From: Channa striata
Lineage: Eukaryota; Chordata; Actinopteri; Anabantiformes; Channidae
Assembly: GCA_033026295.1 (NCBI GenBank)
Contig: CM065182.1
Span: 9,796,001 to 9,860,000 of the forward strand
DNA: 64,000 nucleotides
Reading direction: 5' to 3'
The notes below the pieces were generated by a model that saw only the letters and a program-made list of their open reading frames with translations, had not been told where the DNA came from and did no database searches. The first letter of the stretch is position 1. Each line of letters opens with the position of its first letter. The position numbers were made by a program, and so were the translations under genes. Shown here piece after piece: positions 51,066 to 63,300 of the stretch.

Positions 51066-53804
51066 CTCCCTCTGCTCCGCTTCTCTCTGACTGTCAGAGG
51101 AAATGAAGCCAGCTCCTGCTCACCCCTAAACAAGACTGGAAAGGGGCTCTGTAAGCCTATATCAATTTATTGTCCCCTAACTTCTTTTAGCCATGGACGC
51201 TGTGTTTACATTGGCGTAAAATGTGACAAAGAGGCCTAAGTAACGTCAAGCTGACGGGGAAAATGGGTGTGTGCCTGTTGGGGAAAGGACAAAAATGGTC
51301 TTCGGAGGGGGCAGCGTGTTGTCTTTGTGTTAAAAAAACAGTTCAGCTCCTGCTGAGGACTGATTAGTGGGTTGTGGGTTTGTCCTTGCCTTGCATTGAT
51401 GCACAGAACCAATTAATCATTGTTCTTTATCTAGACCTTTATTCATCTGGGTCGTTGACAAAGTATGTTGTTGACCTTGTGCTTTGTGGGTAGTTTTTTG
51501 TCTGTCCATTTCGAGTGTACCTTTCCAAGTCAGATGGTCATTAAGCATGAAAGTAAAATGAGCCAGCAGAATATGTGATGGTTCTATTTAAGGTCCCAAA
51601 CTTTTCCCAACTAGAGGAAAGAATCCTGACCTTGAGAGGGGACGATAAATAATTATCATTACAATGTCTCTGATACAGTTTTTCTCCATGTGATTATCCC
51701 TCCCCCCTTGTCCTTCCTGCTGATATTGGCCTGAAGTACGTTTTATCTTCACCTTCCAGGCGGACCAGATTAATCCAGTGAAATGTGTTTTAGCTAAGTC
51801 AGTGCACTAAATGGGGAGGAGAGGGAACCCAGTGGTTCGGTGTCTCTTGAATTACAATGAGATTGGCTCCTTTTTCAAAAACGGTAGAACGGTGTTTATG
51901 CTGCAAAGATCAATCACTTCATCAGGCATTGTTTGGGTTTTAACTTTTGAGGACCTTGTTGGCTTTGGGGATGACGAATTTTTCAGCAACGCTTCCGTGG
52001 ACCCGACATCCAACTGATGCAACGAGGCTGCAATTGTTTTTGCTTTTGAACAGTGGTTTCTCAGATCGCCCGAGTTGCCTTGCTGTGTCTCTACTGGAGT
52101 GGCTCTCCAGACTGCAGCTTTTATTGCGAGATTGTGTGCCGTGCGATGTGCAGCAAATTAACTAAGGCCTGCGAAGGTTAAACGCCGCTACCAGGGACTT
52201 TATGCGTGAGACTGGCAGCAGCACATCATTGGCAGCTCCACTCTCGCCTTTCTGTCTTGCCACTGTCCACATCGCAGCCCATTCATGTCTCGATGGGAAA
52301 TAGTTCCTATTGTGATGGCATCGCATTAAGCCACACATATTCATTACTGGCAGCAAAACAAGAGTCCAGCATTCAGTTTTATTCAGTTCGTCTTCACATT
52401 TCTTTGCATGTTCATAGAGTGAGTCAATGGGGCTTTGTTCATGTCCGTACAGATGACCTCTTCATTTTGTCCTCCCGTTTGTTCCCAGAACACTGGCTCA
52501 ATGGTTTGCACTGTTCACTCGGATACAGTGAAAGACATGGCCCCTACAGGCCAAGGGACTCCCAGATGATGGAGTGGAGGAGACATCTGCTCTGGAAGTA
52601 CAGGCGCTAGCCTTGGGTACACTGTACCCTGTTGAAGCTGAAAAATATGATTTTATCCTAAGTAAGCTGTATTGACTGAGACGTCTCCTCCAGTAGTCCT
52701 CAGGTTGTTGGTGCAGGCAGTGGGTGGTGGATTGATTACTGTACAGTATTCCTACAAGACAGCGGTGACCTATAATTCTACCATAAACCAGCAACACTGC
52801 GTGTTGTTTACACACAGAGACATGTTCCTGAAAATGTCTGTACATTGGCAGCGGTTACATAATCCTGGATTGTGACTTTAAGAAGGCTCATGAAAGTAAT
52901 AACTGCATTTGCCAGAAGCAGTCGGTGTATGAGCCCCTCTGTATAGTCCGTATAATGTTAATAGAATAGTACAGTAGGAGAGGACTTACTGTTATGCACT
53001 ATGGGATTTTCATTGTGCCAACCACAGAATTATATGCTTTCTCCTTTTAACGTCCTTTATTCACTGTGACATCTTGTTCATATAGCGAATATATTTTTGG
53101 TAAGTAATATGTAGCAGCTGAGGTATCAATTCTGCCTCTATCATTTTCAGTCCTAAAAAGGTCTAGTAGCTCTGACAAGGTGCAGATTTTCAACAAAGTC
53201 GCAAGAAATGTTGTGTGGAGATATTTTTGTTGCTATTGCTCATAAACAGAGTTTGGGGATCATGGAAACGTGAGTAGCAAGATGACATCACTATTTTTAA
53301 TGCCAGCTACAAAGTTTGGATTGTTTGAAACTGCCAACACCAAAAACAGCACCAGACATGTTTGAGTTGCTGAACACTCCTCAGGTATTCACAGTCATTA
53401 AGAGCTCCAGTCCCACGTTATCACTTTCTTATTTCCTCAGCAATTTTTTTTCATCATCCCAAACACCTAACTACTTTCTACTACTCCTTTCTACCCCCAC
53501 CACGACTCCTGTCTCTGCCTGTCTGTGACTGTGTGCAGTTCATGTTCAAGTGAAATTTGTCAGTGTGTGATTTGCATTATATGGTGGCAGAGCTTAAATA
53601 TCAGGACCTGTTGAACAAAAAGCAATCTTGCAGAAATTAATTATCGCACAGATTTTAATAATTCTAATAAAAATAAACAGATGCATCTGATTTGAAAGTC
53701 AAATTGTTCCACGTAATGTGCACACGCTCCTTAGTCATGTAGAATGCCAGACAAATGCATAATTGTGTCATTTTCCTGCAAACAATTGCTTTGTAAAAGT
53801 CTCC
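51066..53804. other. Unique DNA without recognised gene
   Basis: A 3' splice-site-like tract ends at about 52488 (CCTCCCGTTTGTTCCCAG). It falls inside a 134-codon plus-strand frame (52206-52610) that overlaps a 115-codon minus-strand frame. Neither protein is recognised and no good donor follows. The rest shows no structure. Confidence 0.4.
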
Positions 53805-54075
53805 TTGGGCTCGTCGGGCTGTCCTCTGTTCTCCTTGTGCGTTGTGTGGAAGGTGAGCGTGTGCCAGGCCTTCAAACACCGCTTGTCCATCCTCCCTTTG
53901 TACCATGTCTGGCTGGTGTCCTCCCACTACTGCTGCTTCGTGTTCGGAAGGGCCAGCAGGGCCAGCATGGAGAAGGGAAGGAGGGCCGTCTGTGCCCACC
54001 CCGGCCACCTGGCTGCCCAGAGGGGGAAGGGGGCGTGGAGGGCGGTGGAGCAGAGGAAGCGGGTCAGCGGGAAAA
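53805..54075. other. G+C-rich island with several open frames
   Basis: This stretch is plainly richer in G+C than its AT-rich neighbours. It is open in more than one frame on both strands: a 194-codon plus-strand frame (53763-54347), a 151-codon plus-strand frame (53744-54199) and a 114-codon minus-strand frame (53664-54008). A strong donor-like AAG|GTGAGC sits at 53850-53858. A purine/A tract follows at about 54071-54084, and pyrimidine-rich DNA to about 54200. No frame gives a protein I recognise. It could be a coding exon, a noncoding exon, or simply a G+C-rich patch where stops are rare. Confidence 0.3.
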
Positions 54076-56619
54076 AAAAAAAGACATTTCCCCTCCTATT
54101 TCTCCCTGTAGTTTCTCTCCAACCTTCTGTTCTCTTATTCGCCTCTTTTCTTCCTCTTTCTTTTTGTCTTTGCACTTTCCTCCCTCACCTTCATCCTGAT
54201 TTAGCTCTCTCTCGTTTTAATACTCGGCCTTTCATTACTTCCATGGTCTTCCAGGGCCTGATTCACGTCATGTCTATTAGAAACACACTTCAAGCAACAC
54301 TGATCAAAGGAAAAGAAACATTGTATAACAAAATTCTAGTTGCATAGAGGAGTGTTCACACTACAGGAAGTAATGTTTTTCAGATGAAAATGTATATTTT
54401 ATTAGCAACACTTTCATGCAATGTGCAAAAGCATATCCGGTAATGTGGGCTGTGTTATTCCTAGAGCAGATAAAGTCAGTCCATTTTGGTTTCTCTTAGA
54501 TTCTCTTAGTTTGTGGTGTTGCTACCTGGCTGTTGGTTACCTCTTGCTTTCTCTGCAGTCCTTCTGCCACAACCTCACTTCCCGCCTGCTCTCTGTGGTA
54601 CATGATCTGTGGCTGCCCATGGCAGACTGGAAACTAGTGGGCATTACCTATGGTTCACCTGGGTGAACATCTGACAGTGAGTACAGTATGGTCCAGTAGC
54701 GTTCGCAACTAAAACAGCATCAGATATAGTGTTTGTGTGAATGGGTTTTCTGTTTATACTGTACGTGTAATCACCCTCTTGTGCTGAGTGTCCATTATGT
54801 TATATTAAGCTGCTTTGACACAATTTGCCCAGTATGGGATATGTTATCATCCACCAGTCAAGTGTAGTTAGTGAGCCAGTGAACATAGTAAAGCAGCCAG
54901 TTGTTCTCAGCAGCTGGTAAATTGGGTCTGGATCCACCAGGTGTCCAAACATGTGACTTTATAAGTTAATCGATTAAACATTATCAAACATTATTACTAT
55001 ACACTTTTTGCGTCGAAAAATGCATCGGAAATGTCAAAGGGAAAAACTACTCAAAATAATTAAGGGCGAAAGTTCATCTGGTAAAAAGAAAGTATGTGGT
55101 GACTCCTAAAACTGCTACGGAATCTTCACAATCCACCAGCAGGGGTGAACCTCGGTGCACTGTGGTTCTGTAGGAACACCTCTGTACAATCTGTCCTCAG
55201 CGTGGCTCCTTCCGTGAGTCAACTGCTGTACAGTAACTAACTTCACTTTTGACAATGACCTTGCTTGACTTTTCCAGTCTATAAAACCTTCCTCTTTTCC
55301 AAAGTGAAACCGCAGTTTTTCTAAATGTTTAACCCTTTCAGAGCATCACTTATTCACTCGCTAAAACGTGTCAATTATCAGCTTGCATCCACTTGGGATT
55401 GTTGCCGAGTCTGGTGGTGGTTTAACACTGTGTTTAACGAGCTTTTGCACGAGCCCCCCGGTATCACAATGCATTTAATGTGTGTATTACACTTGTGAGC
55501 ACTTAACATGCATGTCATTATTTGAAACTACTTCCCATTCAGGAGACTTTTGCTCCTTAATTATTTTTAAGCTCTTCTGGAGGAGTTGACACATGGTCCA
55601 GAGGTCAAACTGTGAGGCCAGGTGAAACTAAACTCACCATATTGCAGTCTTCTCTGCCTCCTCCTTCCACTGCCTCTCCCCTCAGGCTGATAATAGAGAT
55701 TTGGGGCTCCCCTGCTGCTCGAGCCACCTGTGATATTATCTCTAAGCTCTACCAGGCAAGGTGGGACTCTTAGCCCTCTCAATGGGACGTAGGAATTAGA
55801 ATTAACTTTACGGCTAAGTGGATCGGATGTCTGGATCTGAAGGATGAGCAGAAGGCATTAAATTGAAATAGTTTCTTTTTGTGCAGGAGAGGAGAAACAT
55901 ATGTGCATGCAGAAAAAGGGGGAGCTTGCTGGTAAGAGGAGCTTCAATAAAACAAAAATAATTGAAAGAAACTTCCTCACAGCAGCAGCCATATGCACTA
56001 AATCTCTGCTAAATCTCATACTACTAATGAGGTTAATAATATAAACATTAATGGTCAGTAGATGCAAATAAGCAAAAAAGTTCCTTGTAGAAGATTATGT
56101 CAAAGGAAGAATAATACTATAATACCTTAACCCCCTTTTTTTCTATTATTGTAATTGATAAAGACCTGTTGGCTTCGAGTGCGTCAGAATTGCAATATAC
56201 TGATGGTCTGTATGGGCCCTGAATGCATCACACACAATCACTAACGTTCATTCTGCTTGCCATCGACACACGGACGTTATGTGGACGTTACTTACCATCT
56301 GATATGTTTAGTTTCATCGCTCACCAAACAATTACCATGTTCAACAAATGGCACTTTTAAAGTGTGCGTGCACAACACTGGTTAAAATAAAGACACGCTT
56401 AAACTTCCAGCAAGCCCATGCTTAAGTTATGTTTGGATGTTAAGTTTAGGGCAAGACCATAGTTCGGATAATGCTGTCAAATGTCACATGTCTGCAGATG
56501 CATACACCGGCATTGATTTAGATTGTTTTTGTTTTCCTTGCTAAATGATCTTTCCTAAACTGTAATGATTTGCAAACCAACAGAAGCTTCTGTTAATGTG
56601 AGTGAAATAAAAGTGAATT
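54076..56619. other. Unique DNA; possible mini-exon and regulatory stretches
   Basis: At 54559-54597 a 39-base segment lies between a good 3' splice site (TTGCTTTCTCTGCAG) and a GTG|GTACAT donor, and is open in frame. The encoded 13 residues are unrecognised. About 55560-55860 is G+C-balanced and regulatory-looking. No gene is claimed. Confidence 0.35.
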
Positions 56620-57100
56620 AATCTCACTATTGGTATTCCTCTTAGTAGCAGTAAACACAGCATATAGCTAATGACATAGGTATATGGGTAATGTTATGGA
56701 AACCTCCTTGGCTGATCCTGTTAAATGGGCCTTGTCATTAAGTATGTAAGTGAATTCTCCAGGGAAATTTAAACACTCTTTGTTACATTTGCTCTATAAT
56801 GAGCCCGTTTATGTAAATCAGGTTATATTCTTTGAAAATAATCAGAAACGGCTTTAAATTTGGGGTTTGGGTGTAAGGAATGTTAAAAAAATAATAATAA
56901 TTGCACAAGAGGATTTGTGATGATTTCATTTCTGATGTATAGCGATAAATATTCATCCTTCATTGTTAACCAGATGATTTAATTGTATGTGGCTGTAGCT
57001 CTGGATGAAGTTTTTGCTCAAATAATACATGAGAACCCAGGGACTATTTAACTAATGAGAGGAATTCACAATTGCATCATCCATCATTTCATGCTCAACC
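56620..57100. promoter_or_regulatory. Possible conserved regulatory element
   Basis: Homeodomain-type words are frequent (CTAATGACA near 56668, ATTTAATTG near 56976, AACTAATGAG near 57049), with GTTAACC near 56964. Repeat-free over about 480 bases. Inferred from motif content. Confidence 0.33.
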
Positions 57101-57649
57101 AACTCTCTTCAAAACGCTCACCTCCACACCCACCATCGTCATTCTCATTTTGCAAGTGCAAATTTTTCATTTGCTTTGTTGACATCCAGCTTAAGTTGAT
57201 CTACAGACAGCCCACATGATGAAGCACTGCTTTTTATACAGCAGCCTTTCTTCTTTTTATGATTAAGCACCATAATGCTCTGGAAATTCAGACCTAATAT
57301 TTAGCCACCAGAGAATCAGAGGGTGGCCTCTATCTTCTTCCTTCCTGTCCCCGAATTTCATTTTTTCTTGATACAGGATACAAGATACAAGAGACCTATA
57401 GTCTGTGACAAAAACTGTTTCTAGACGTTACCTTGATCTAAACCCTGTGCACAAAAGGAAATAAACCAGTTAGAGTTTGGTTACAAGATGAAGAGCTGGT
57501 TTACTCCAGCTACCATCCCAAGTTTAAGGTACAGAGACATATTCATTTAGCTGTTTGGTTTGCTTGCTGTGTCCATATTTTGCGGGATTGTTGATAATGT
57601 AATTGTTTTGACAGGCTTAGGGAAATGCTTGACGTGTGCAGGATTTCAT

Positions 57650-58545
57650 TGTGAAGAATATAGAATATAAAGTGTAAAAGTTTAGGTGCTGCTACTAGAT
57701 ATCTCTACTGAGGTGACGTGTCTCTGCTCAGGGGACGTCATGATACAGGATACTTGCTGTTAGGAGTGACCTCCTGTTCCTGTACACTGATGGTGCTCCT
57801 CAGGCTGTGGACAGGATGTGAGCTGTTCTCCATGATGCTCAGATGTTTATGCATTGTTCTCCTCTGCATGATCAGCTCCTGGGTTTCACGGAACTTCAGT
57901 TTGACTGGTAAAAGTCTGCTGAGGACATGAGCATTTTTTAAAAAGTAGAGTCTGCCTTATTCCTTCCTGTACACAGGCTCAGTAGGACATTTCCAGTCAA
58001 TCTGTTTTAAAAATGGAATCCTAGGTATTTACATCCACCACCTCCACCTCCTCTCCCATAACTGAGAAGATTTTAGCCTTTGTTCTGGTCCTCCTAACGT
58101 CCACAACCATCTCCTTGGTTTAAAGGTCAAGTGTTAATGCCCACACTACTCTACAAAAGTGTCCACTGCTCCTCTGTCCCCTGCTTCGTAAAAACCACTG
58201 ACACACCGGACGAGTGTCATCTCAGAACTTCATTTGGTACCAGAGTTGCACTGAAAGTCAGTCTGCTTCTTTACCCCACTACTGGACACAGACAGATGAG
58301 TGAGGGGGCGAAGCCGTGGGAGATGATGGTGGGGGTCTCCATGGTTTTCCATGTTGTACCAAATGGAGGTTGTGGGTTTTATTCATTACTGGGCACATGA
58401 TAGGAGTGCGTGACATCTCTGTGGGGCAGGTGGGGGTGGATGTGCGTCTGGAGGACGAGGGGTTGGTTGGGGGTCCTGAACCGAACCTGTTTAAACCACT
58501 TGTTCAGCTCATAGGCTCAATACATAGGCAATAACATGTTTCCTA
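57650..58545 (-). mobile_element. LINE reverse-transcriptase remnant (CR1/Rex1-like)
   Basis: Read on the minus strand from high to low coordinates, blocks of a fish non-LTR retrotransposon ORF2 appear in the right order. First is NELNKWFKQV (RC of about 58483-58512), from the region before the reverse-transcriptase domain. Then KTKEMVVD (about 58098-58121) and GEEVEVVDV (about 58031-58057), from the end of the domain. Last is KHLSIMENSSHP (about 57814-57849), from the C-terminus. The catalytic core between the first and second blocks is mostly missing, so there is a large internal deletion. Several stops and frameshifts break the frame. An AT-rich stretch continuing to about 57600 could be the 3' untranslated region. 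The element is dead. Clade naming is from memory and uncertain. Confidence 0.82.
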
Positions 58546-59159
58546 AGCCTCATTTTGCCGTTCTGACACGCTGAGGATTTGTACTTTATTTTAGGGGGGG
58601 TTGAATTTTCCAAGCGGTATAGTATTTTTTTTTTCCTGGAAGATGTTTAAAAAGGCTGTCTTGACTTTAATTGCCAGATAAATTCTTATTTTGTTTCTTT
58701 GACCTGGTTTCTACCTCCCAGATAATGTGTTTTATCGAAAGCCCCCCTCAGAGTGCAACGTGGGAGTTTACCTCCTACACTGAGAGAGAGATATTTCACT
58801 GCTACCAAATTGGCGTTTTGTCTCGCTGTACTCGCATTTATAGTACACAGGTGGCAAATGCAGCAAACTGGACCACACATTTCATACACCCTTGCCAGCT
58901 ATGGTGATGCACGCCGAAATGAGTGATCTGGGATAAACAAGCAACGAGCTGAAACTGCCACAGTATCATGATTGACCTTGCGCTAAGTCATTCTTACATC
59001 CATTAACAACCTGTCTGGGCTTCTAAGTGGCTACTGCACCACAAAGCTTCAACAAGGTATCGATTTTATTCCCTAGCAAAGATCCAGTTTTATAAGCATG
59101 ATGTGGTTTTTATCTTCACGATTGGACTTATCGCTCTAGATTAAACACTTCACAGTCTG
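58546..59159. other. Unique DNA without recognised gene
   Basis: G+C-poor unique sequence with a T tract near 58626. No repeat or exon recognised. Confidence 0.45.
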
Positions 59160-59620
59160 TATTGACACAAAGGTCTGTAGAGGGAGGACCGATACCTGGG
59201 GAAGTAAGAAGTCTGTGGTTATTAAATATCGTTCCGTCCTGCCTACTGGTTGTTTATCTTTCATTATGCGGAATTTTATTAAAAAATGCTTATGGAAATC
59301 TCTGTGAGGTCTGGCCTCTCTCTGGCCTTTCCTGTGGGACTTGAGATGAGGAGGAGCAATTCATTTGCTGTGTTCTCACAAGCAAGGCCTATGGCATTGG
59401 CCAGTGCTTTCTTATTAGCAATCCTAATGACTTCTAAATTTGATATGAGACCTCTTGCTAAAGCTTCCTGGTTGGTGGTTCACTGCCTCACTCCTGAGAG
59501 ACTAACGACTGCCTCCTGCTCCTTTGATTAAACTTTCATATAGCGGTGAACTGCATCATCCACCGGGGACTGAGTCACCGGCTCCATCACCCTGCCATTG
59601 TTTACCCAAGTGAAAGAGGA
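59160..59620. promoter_or_regulatory. Possible conserved regulatory element
   Basis: A repeat-free stretch of mixed composition with TTAGCAATCCTAATGAC near 59415 and CTTTGATTAAAC near 59520 (a TCF/LEF-like CTTTGAT core). Short open frames are not recognised as protein. Inferred only. Confidence 0.3.
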
Positions 59621-60639
59621 AAGGATATCTGATGTGCACCAAATGAGACTGCTGAAGGAAAAAGCGGATTTCTTAGTGGAGTCTCCGCATCAAATACAAC
59701 TACACAATGGTTTGTCCTGGGTAAGCAGCACACTGTTTGTTCAGGCTTTATAAAGTGAGTTTAGGTGAAGCTATAGCTGTTACATGGTGTCAGGCTCTTC
59801 TCTGCTCAATAATTCCTGGAGCTCTGGTATTTGACTTTTTAATAGAAATTTCTTTACTCACATGTCCTTCTGTTATTTTCAATCCTGTCTGCTCTTGCTG
59901 AAATTGTTGATTACAACAGCATTTGTGCACGATTAAGTTCCATCCTGCGTGAACCATAACGAGCAACGTTACTTGGGCCTAATTTCATCTTTTCCAGCAG
60001 TGCTTGGAGGTGAACTACTGCATCTCTTGATGGATCCAGGCAAACATGCACAGCAGCTCTTTTGTTATAAGCATATATAGTTTGTTAGGAGCGGTGTAGC
60101 CTTTCCTGCTGCCATTATCACATGTTCGGTTGTATTGATGGCCTGTCAAGGCGCTAGCATTAGAGGGTGTGTGCTAGGTGTTAAATGGCTGAGGTGAAGT
60201 CAGACTGTGATTGTGACTAAGCTCCCACTTAGGGCCCTGTTCCCATTGCCTAATAGAGCGCTGCCAAAGTTGAGGACTGTTACAGTGGAAGCTCATTCAT
60301 CAGAAGCTCAGGCTTCCAAACAGTGACCAAACAGGTGAAAAGGATAAGAAGCACGTTTAAGCTTATTAAAATATCACGGAGGCCAGCCAGGAGATTGTTT
60401 GTCTACAGTAATAACTGTAAGAATGGGTTTACTATTACTGATATAGTATTTCTGTATGGGTTTGTCATGTTGTGAGACATCTGCCATTCCTGCCTCCACC
60501 CTAATACACTACGGGGAATGAAAGCGGTGCATTTAAAATCCGACTCTTTTATTTATCATTATCACTGTGAGGAGCGGTGAATGACATCTCTAACTGTCTG
60601 TACTTCACCCTGGTTCTTTTGCACACAAAAAAGACATGC

Positions 60640-60985
60640 GCACACCTTTCCAAGTTCATGCGCTAAGTCTATTAAGGCCTCTCAGAGCCCCATAATGACT
60701 CATTGTTGAGGGATTCAGGGTCACTGATGGCCAGAGCTGATAGTGTCTGAACCTTGTCTCCTCGGGTGAACTAAGAGTCTTTTGATTTACATCAGGCTCA
60801 TCCCTGCCGCCACCAACGTCTCGGCACTGGTGACAAAAGAGCAATGCACATGCTGATTCTTCACCCAAAGACTGATTGATCTCATTCGACCCAGATACCA
60901 GCAGAAAAGAGACATTATTACCTTTGTTCGGGAGCACAGTGGCACATTTCAAACAGCCAGTGTGGAGGGTGAACTAAGTAGTTGG
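60640..60985. promoter_or_regulatory. Possible enhancer with AP-1 and SOX words
   Basis: An exact AP-1 core TGACTCA (60696-60702) runs into a SOX-type CATTGTT (60701-60707). A second SOX-type CCTTTGTTC lies at 60921-60929. The surrounding DNA is repeat-free. A 98-codon minus-strand frame here (60656-60952) is unrecognised. Confidence 0.35.
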
Positions 60986-60987
60986 GA

Positions 60988-61025
60988 GTGTGTGTGTGTC
61001 TGTGTCTGTGTGTGTGTGTGTGTGT

Positions 61026-61072
<47 letters not shown>
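60988..61072. repeat. GT dinucleotide microsatellite
   Basis: About 85 bases of alternating GT, interrupted by three CT steps in the left half. The right half is a pure GT run of more than 40 bases. It is likely length-variable and can adopt Z-DNA. Confidence 0.97.
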
Positions 61073-61073
<1 letters not shown>

Positions 61074-61329
61074 CAAAGCCTTTTGATGGCTGCTCCTTCA
61101 CAGTGGCAGTTTAGAAAGAAAAGATGATCCATGTAGACATAAAACCTGCACAAATCTGATTCAAATTTAAAGGGAGAAAAAGCTGCTTTGACACATTAAT
61201 GTTAATCCTGGCAGATACACTTCTGTTCTCTTTTGATTTAAATGTTTCCTTATAATTTCCTTCCCTCCCAGTGATTCTTTTTTTACAGTTTGATTTGCTG
61301 TAAAGTCACAGCCAAATCCATTTCGCTTT

Positions 61330-61860
61330 AAGTCCTCATGAAATCTTATGTGGTCCCTTTTCAAACCAAACACCGGAGCTCCTGATTTGACTGATTAAAG
61401 CTGTCTCCTCTGATTGAAAATGTCCCAATCAGTAAAGTCAGGTGCTCTAATTTCACTAAAATGAAAAGCTGCTAACATTGTAGTTTCCCATTCAGACGGA
61501 TGGTGACTTCCAGAAACAAGTGGGGTAAAAGAGGGAATACCTCCCGGTTCTAAGTGGATAAGCATAAAGCAGGAAAGGGTCAAAGGTGAGCACTCTACAT
61601 CAAAAAGCTCTCACCCAAAAGCAGAGTGAGCCAGATGTGTTCACTAAGATGTCACGCCTTCTTCATTATTAATAGGATTTTGGCCCAGCAAATATGTCTT
61701 AGGCCCATTTCTCCCTCACTGGCCCCAAGAGACGGCTCCCGTTTTTAGGAAATGTGAAAATGTAGCTGACTGAGGAACACAATCACCACACAGCAAATGG
61801 TAATGTCATTTCTCACCAGGCTTTATATTTTTGATGGGATAATTGCTAAACAACAAAAGG
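61330..61860. promoter_or_regulatory. Possible conserved regulatory element
   Basis: Long repeat-free stretch with GATTGAAAATG near 61411, CATTATTAATAGG near 61663 and GATAATTGC near 61838. No coding frame is supported. Inferred from style and AT-word content. Confidence 0.32.
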
Positions 61861-63059
61861 CTGATGACTGAAAAAGGAAGGAGAAGTGGCAAAGGAACCA
61901 GAAAAATCTAAAGAAAATACTCTACAATATTAACAATAGTTTACAGAAATTAGTGTTTGGTTCATTTTGTTAAGTGCAAAGAAAAAAAAATTGCATTTCT
62001 TTAGAGGAGAATTGTGTGATTTGTAAACCCTTTGCCTGCAGTTCTCTGCGATAATATGAGAGAAATGAGGAGATAGGGACGTATAGTTGCCAAATAAAAC
62101 ACACCCTAAGGGAATCTGTGTCGGCCACACATCGCAGCAGGGATCCTGAAGAGTCAAAATAAGAGTATTACTTTTTAATGTTCCCTCACGCGAGGTTCAG
62201 CCACATCATCCAAAAACAACGGCTTCTACAAATCTTTGAGTTAGTATTCTTTATGCGAAAACACTCGGTCAAATTATAACTCCCAGAAAAAATAGGAATG
62301 TTTGCATTTCATTTTCAGGGACACCAAAAAACTAATAGCCTGCTAATGTATAGTGTGAGGAAACTGTGTGGGAGCTCTTGTGCATTTATGTTGACATTGC
62401 TTTGATCGAAGGTTGAAGTTGCTGGTCAAATTTCTGCTTTAACGCTTCAGTGCCATTACAAAATACCATTAAAATACTATTTTACAGCATGAAACAGTTT
62501 TCTCCTGGACTTAATTATTGTAATGAACATGTTTGTTTCCTAGAAAAGAAAAGAACAGATGGCAGCCTGCCTCTTTTACTTGTGTGAAAAAGTCTTGGGA
62601 GGGTTGTCGAGGGTGGGGGAGTTTGGCAGTTGTGCTGTGTAGTGTTGAAGTGAAACCCATCCCTATGGTAATGTGAGCGAGTTACTTTTTTGGATTTGCC
62701 AAGAGATATGCAGCTAAACACGGAGGTGCAGCAATCCATATCTGCATTCACAAATGGCTCCCAAATGTGTTGGCGAACAGAAAAATGCACATAATTTTTT
62801 TAATAATAGGAAGTAAGAGAAGAGAACATGATGATTTCATTATTCCTCCTTTGGCTTCAGGTTGTTTAGAATACATTTTAAGGTTGTATTGAAGAGGAAG
62901 GCTCCAACATGCTTTTCTCACAGTTCAGAAGTCTAAATTTGGAACAAAACTTTGACAGTTCATTAAATTTACAGCTCCTGAAACTATTCCCTGTATATGA
63001 CGCTATGTACGATGGTAGGTGTGTGTTTAATTTAAAATGTCAGCTGTCAAGAGCGTGTC
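61861..63059. other. Unique DNA without recognised gene
   Basis: A 3' splice-site-like TTTCATTTTCAG ends near 62318 and another (CCTCCTTTGGCTTCAG) near 62860. Neither has a donor partner. Open frames of 75-91 codons are unrecognised. Confidence 0.4.
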
Positions 63060-63300
63060 CTGCTTACTGTTATGCCATATTGTTTGTTTCTTCCATTCAC
63101 CCAGCTGGTCCAGGCAGACGCCTGCCCACCGTGAGCCGGGATCTGTTAAAGGGTTTTTTTCTGAGAAAGACCAAGCTCGTGCTCAAGGGGGAATTGCCGG
63201 TTTTTCTCTAAAATTGTGTAAGGTCTTGACCCTACCTTGTAAAGAGCCTTTGATTGTTGTTATTTAATGGGATATAAATAAAATTGAATAAAAAAATTAA
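63060..63300 (+). mobile_element. Fish interspersed repeat, 3' end with AT-rich tail
   Basis: Phrases follow a repeat that is extremely common in teleost genomes: CTGGTCCAGGCAGACGCCTG (about 63104-63123), TGAGCCGGGATCTG, GTGCTCAAGGGGGAATTG (about 63179-63196), and a terminal ATAAATAAAATTGAAT (about 63274-63289) followed by A/T. The tail marks the plus-strand 3' end. The 76-codon open frame across it (63037-63267) is a by-product of the repeat. I recall it as attached to a LINE or DNA transposon and do not name the family. Confidence 0.75.

Noticed and set aside
52206..52845. Opposed 134- and 115-codon frames as genes
   Set aside because: Neither gives a recognisable protein. The good acceptor inside (near 52488) lacks a donor.
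53763..54347. 194-codon plus-strand open frame as a gene
   Set aside because: It runs from AT-rich DNA through the G+C-rich island into pyrimidine-rich DNA, with low-complexity Lys and Leu/Ser runs and no recognised domain. It is kept only as an island of interest.
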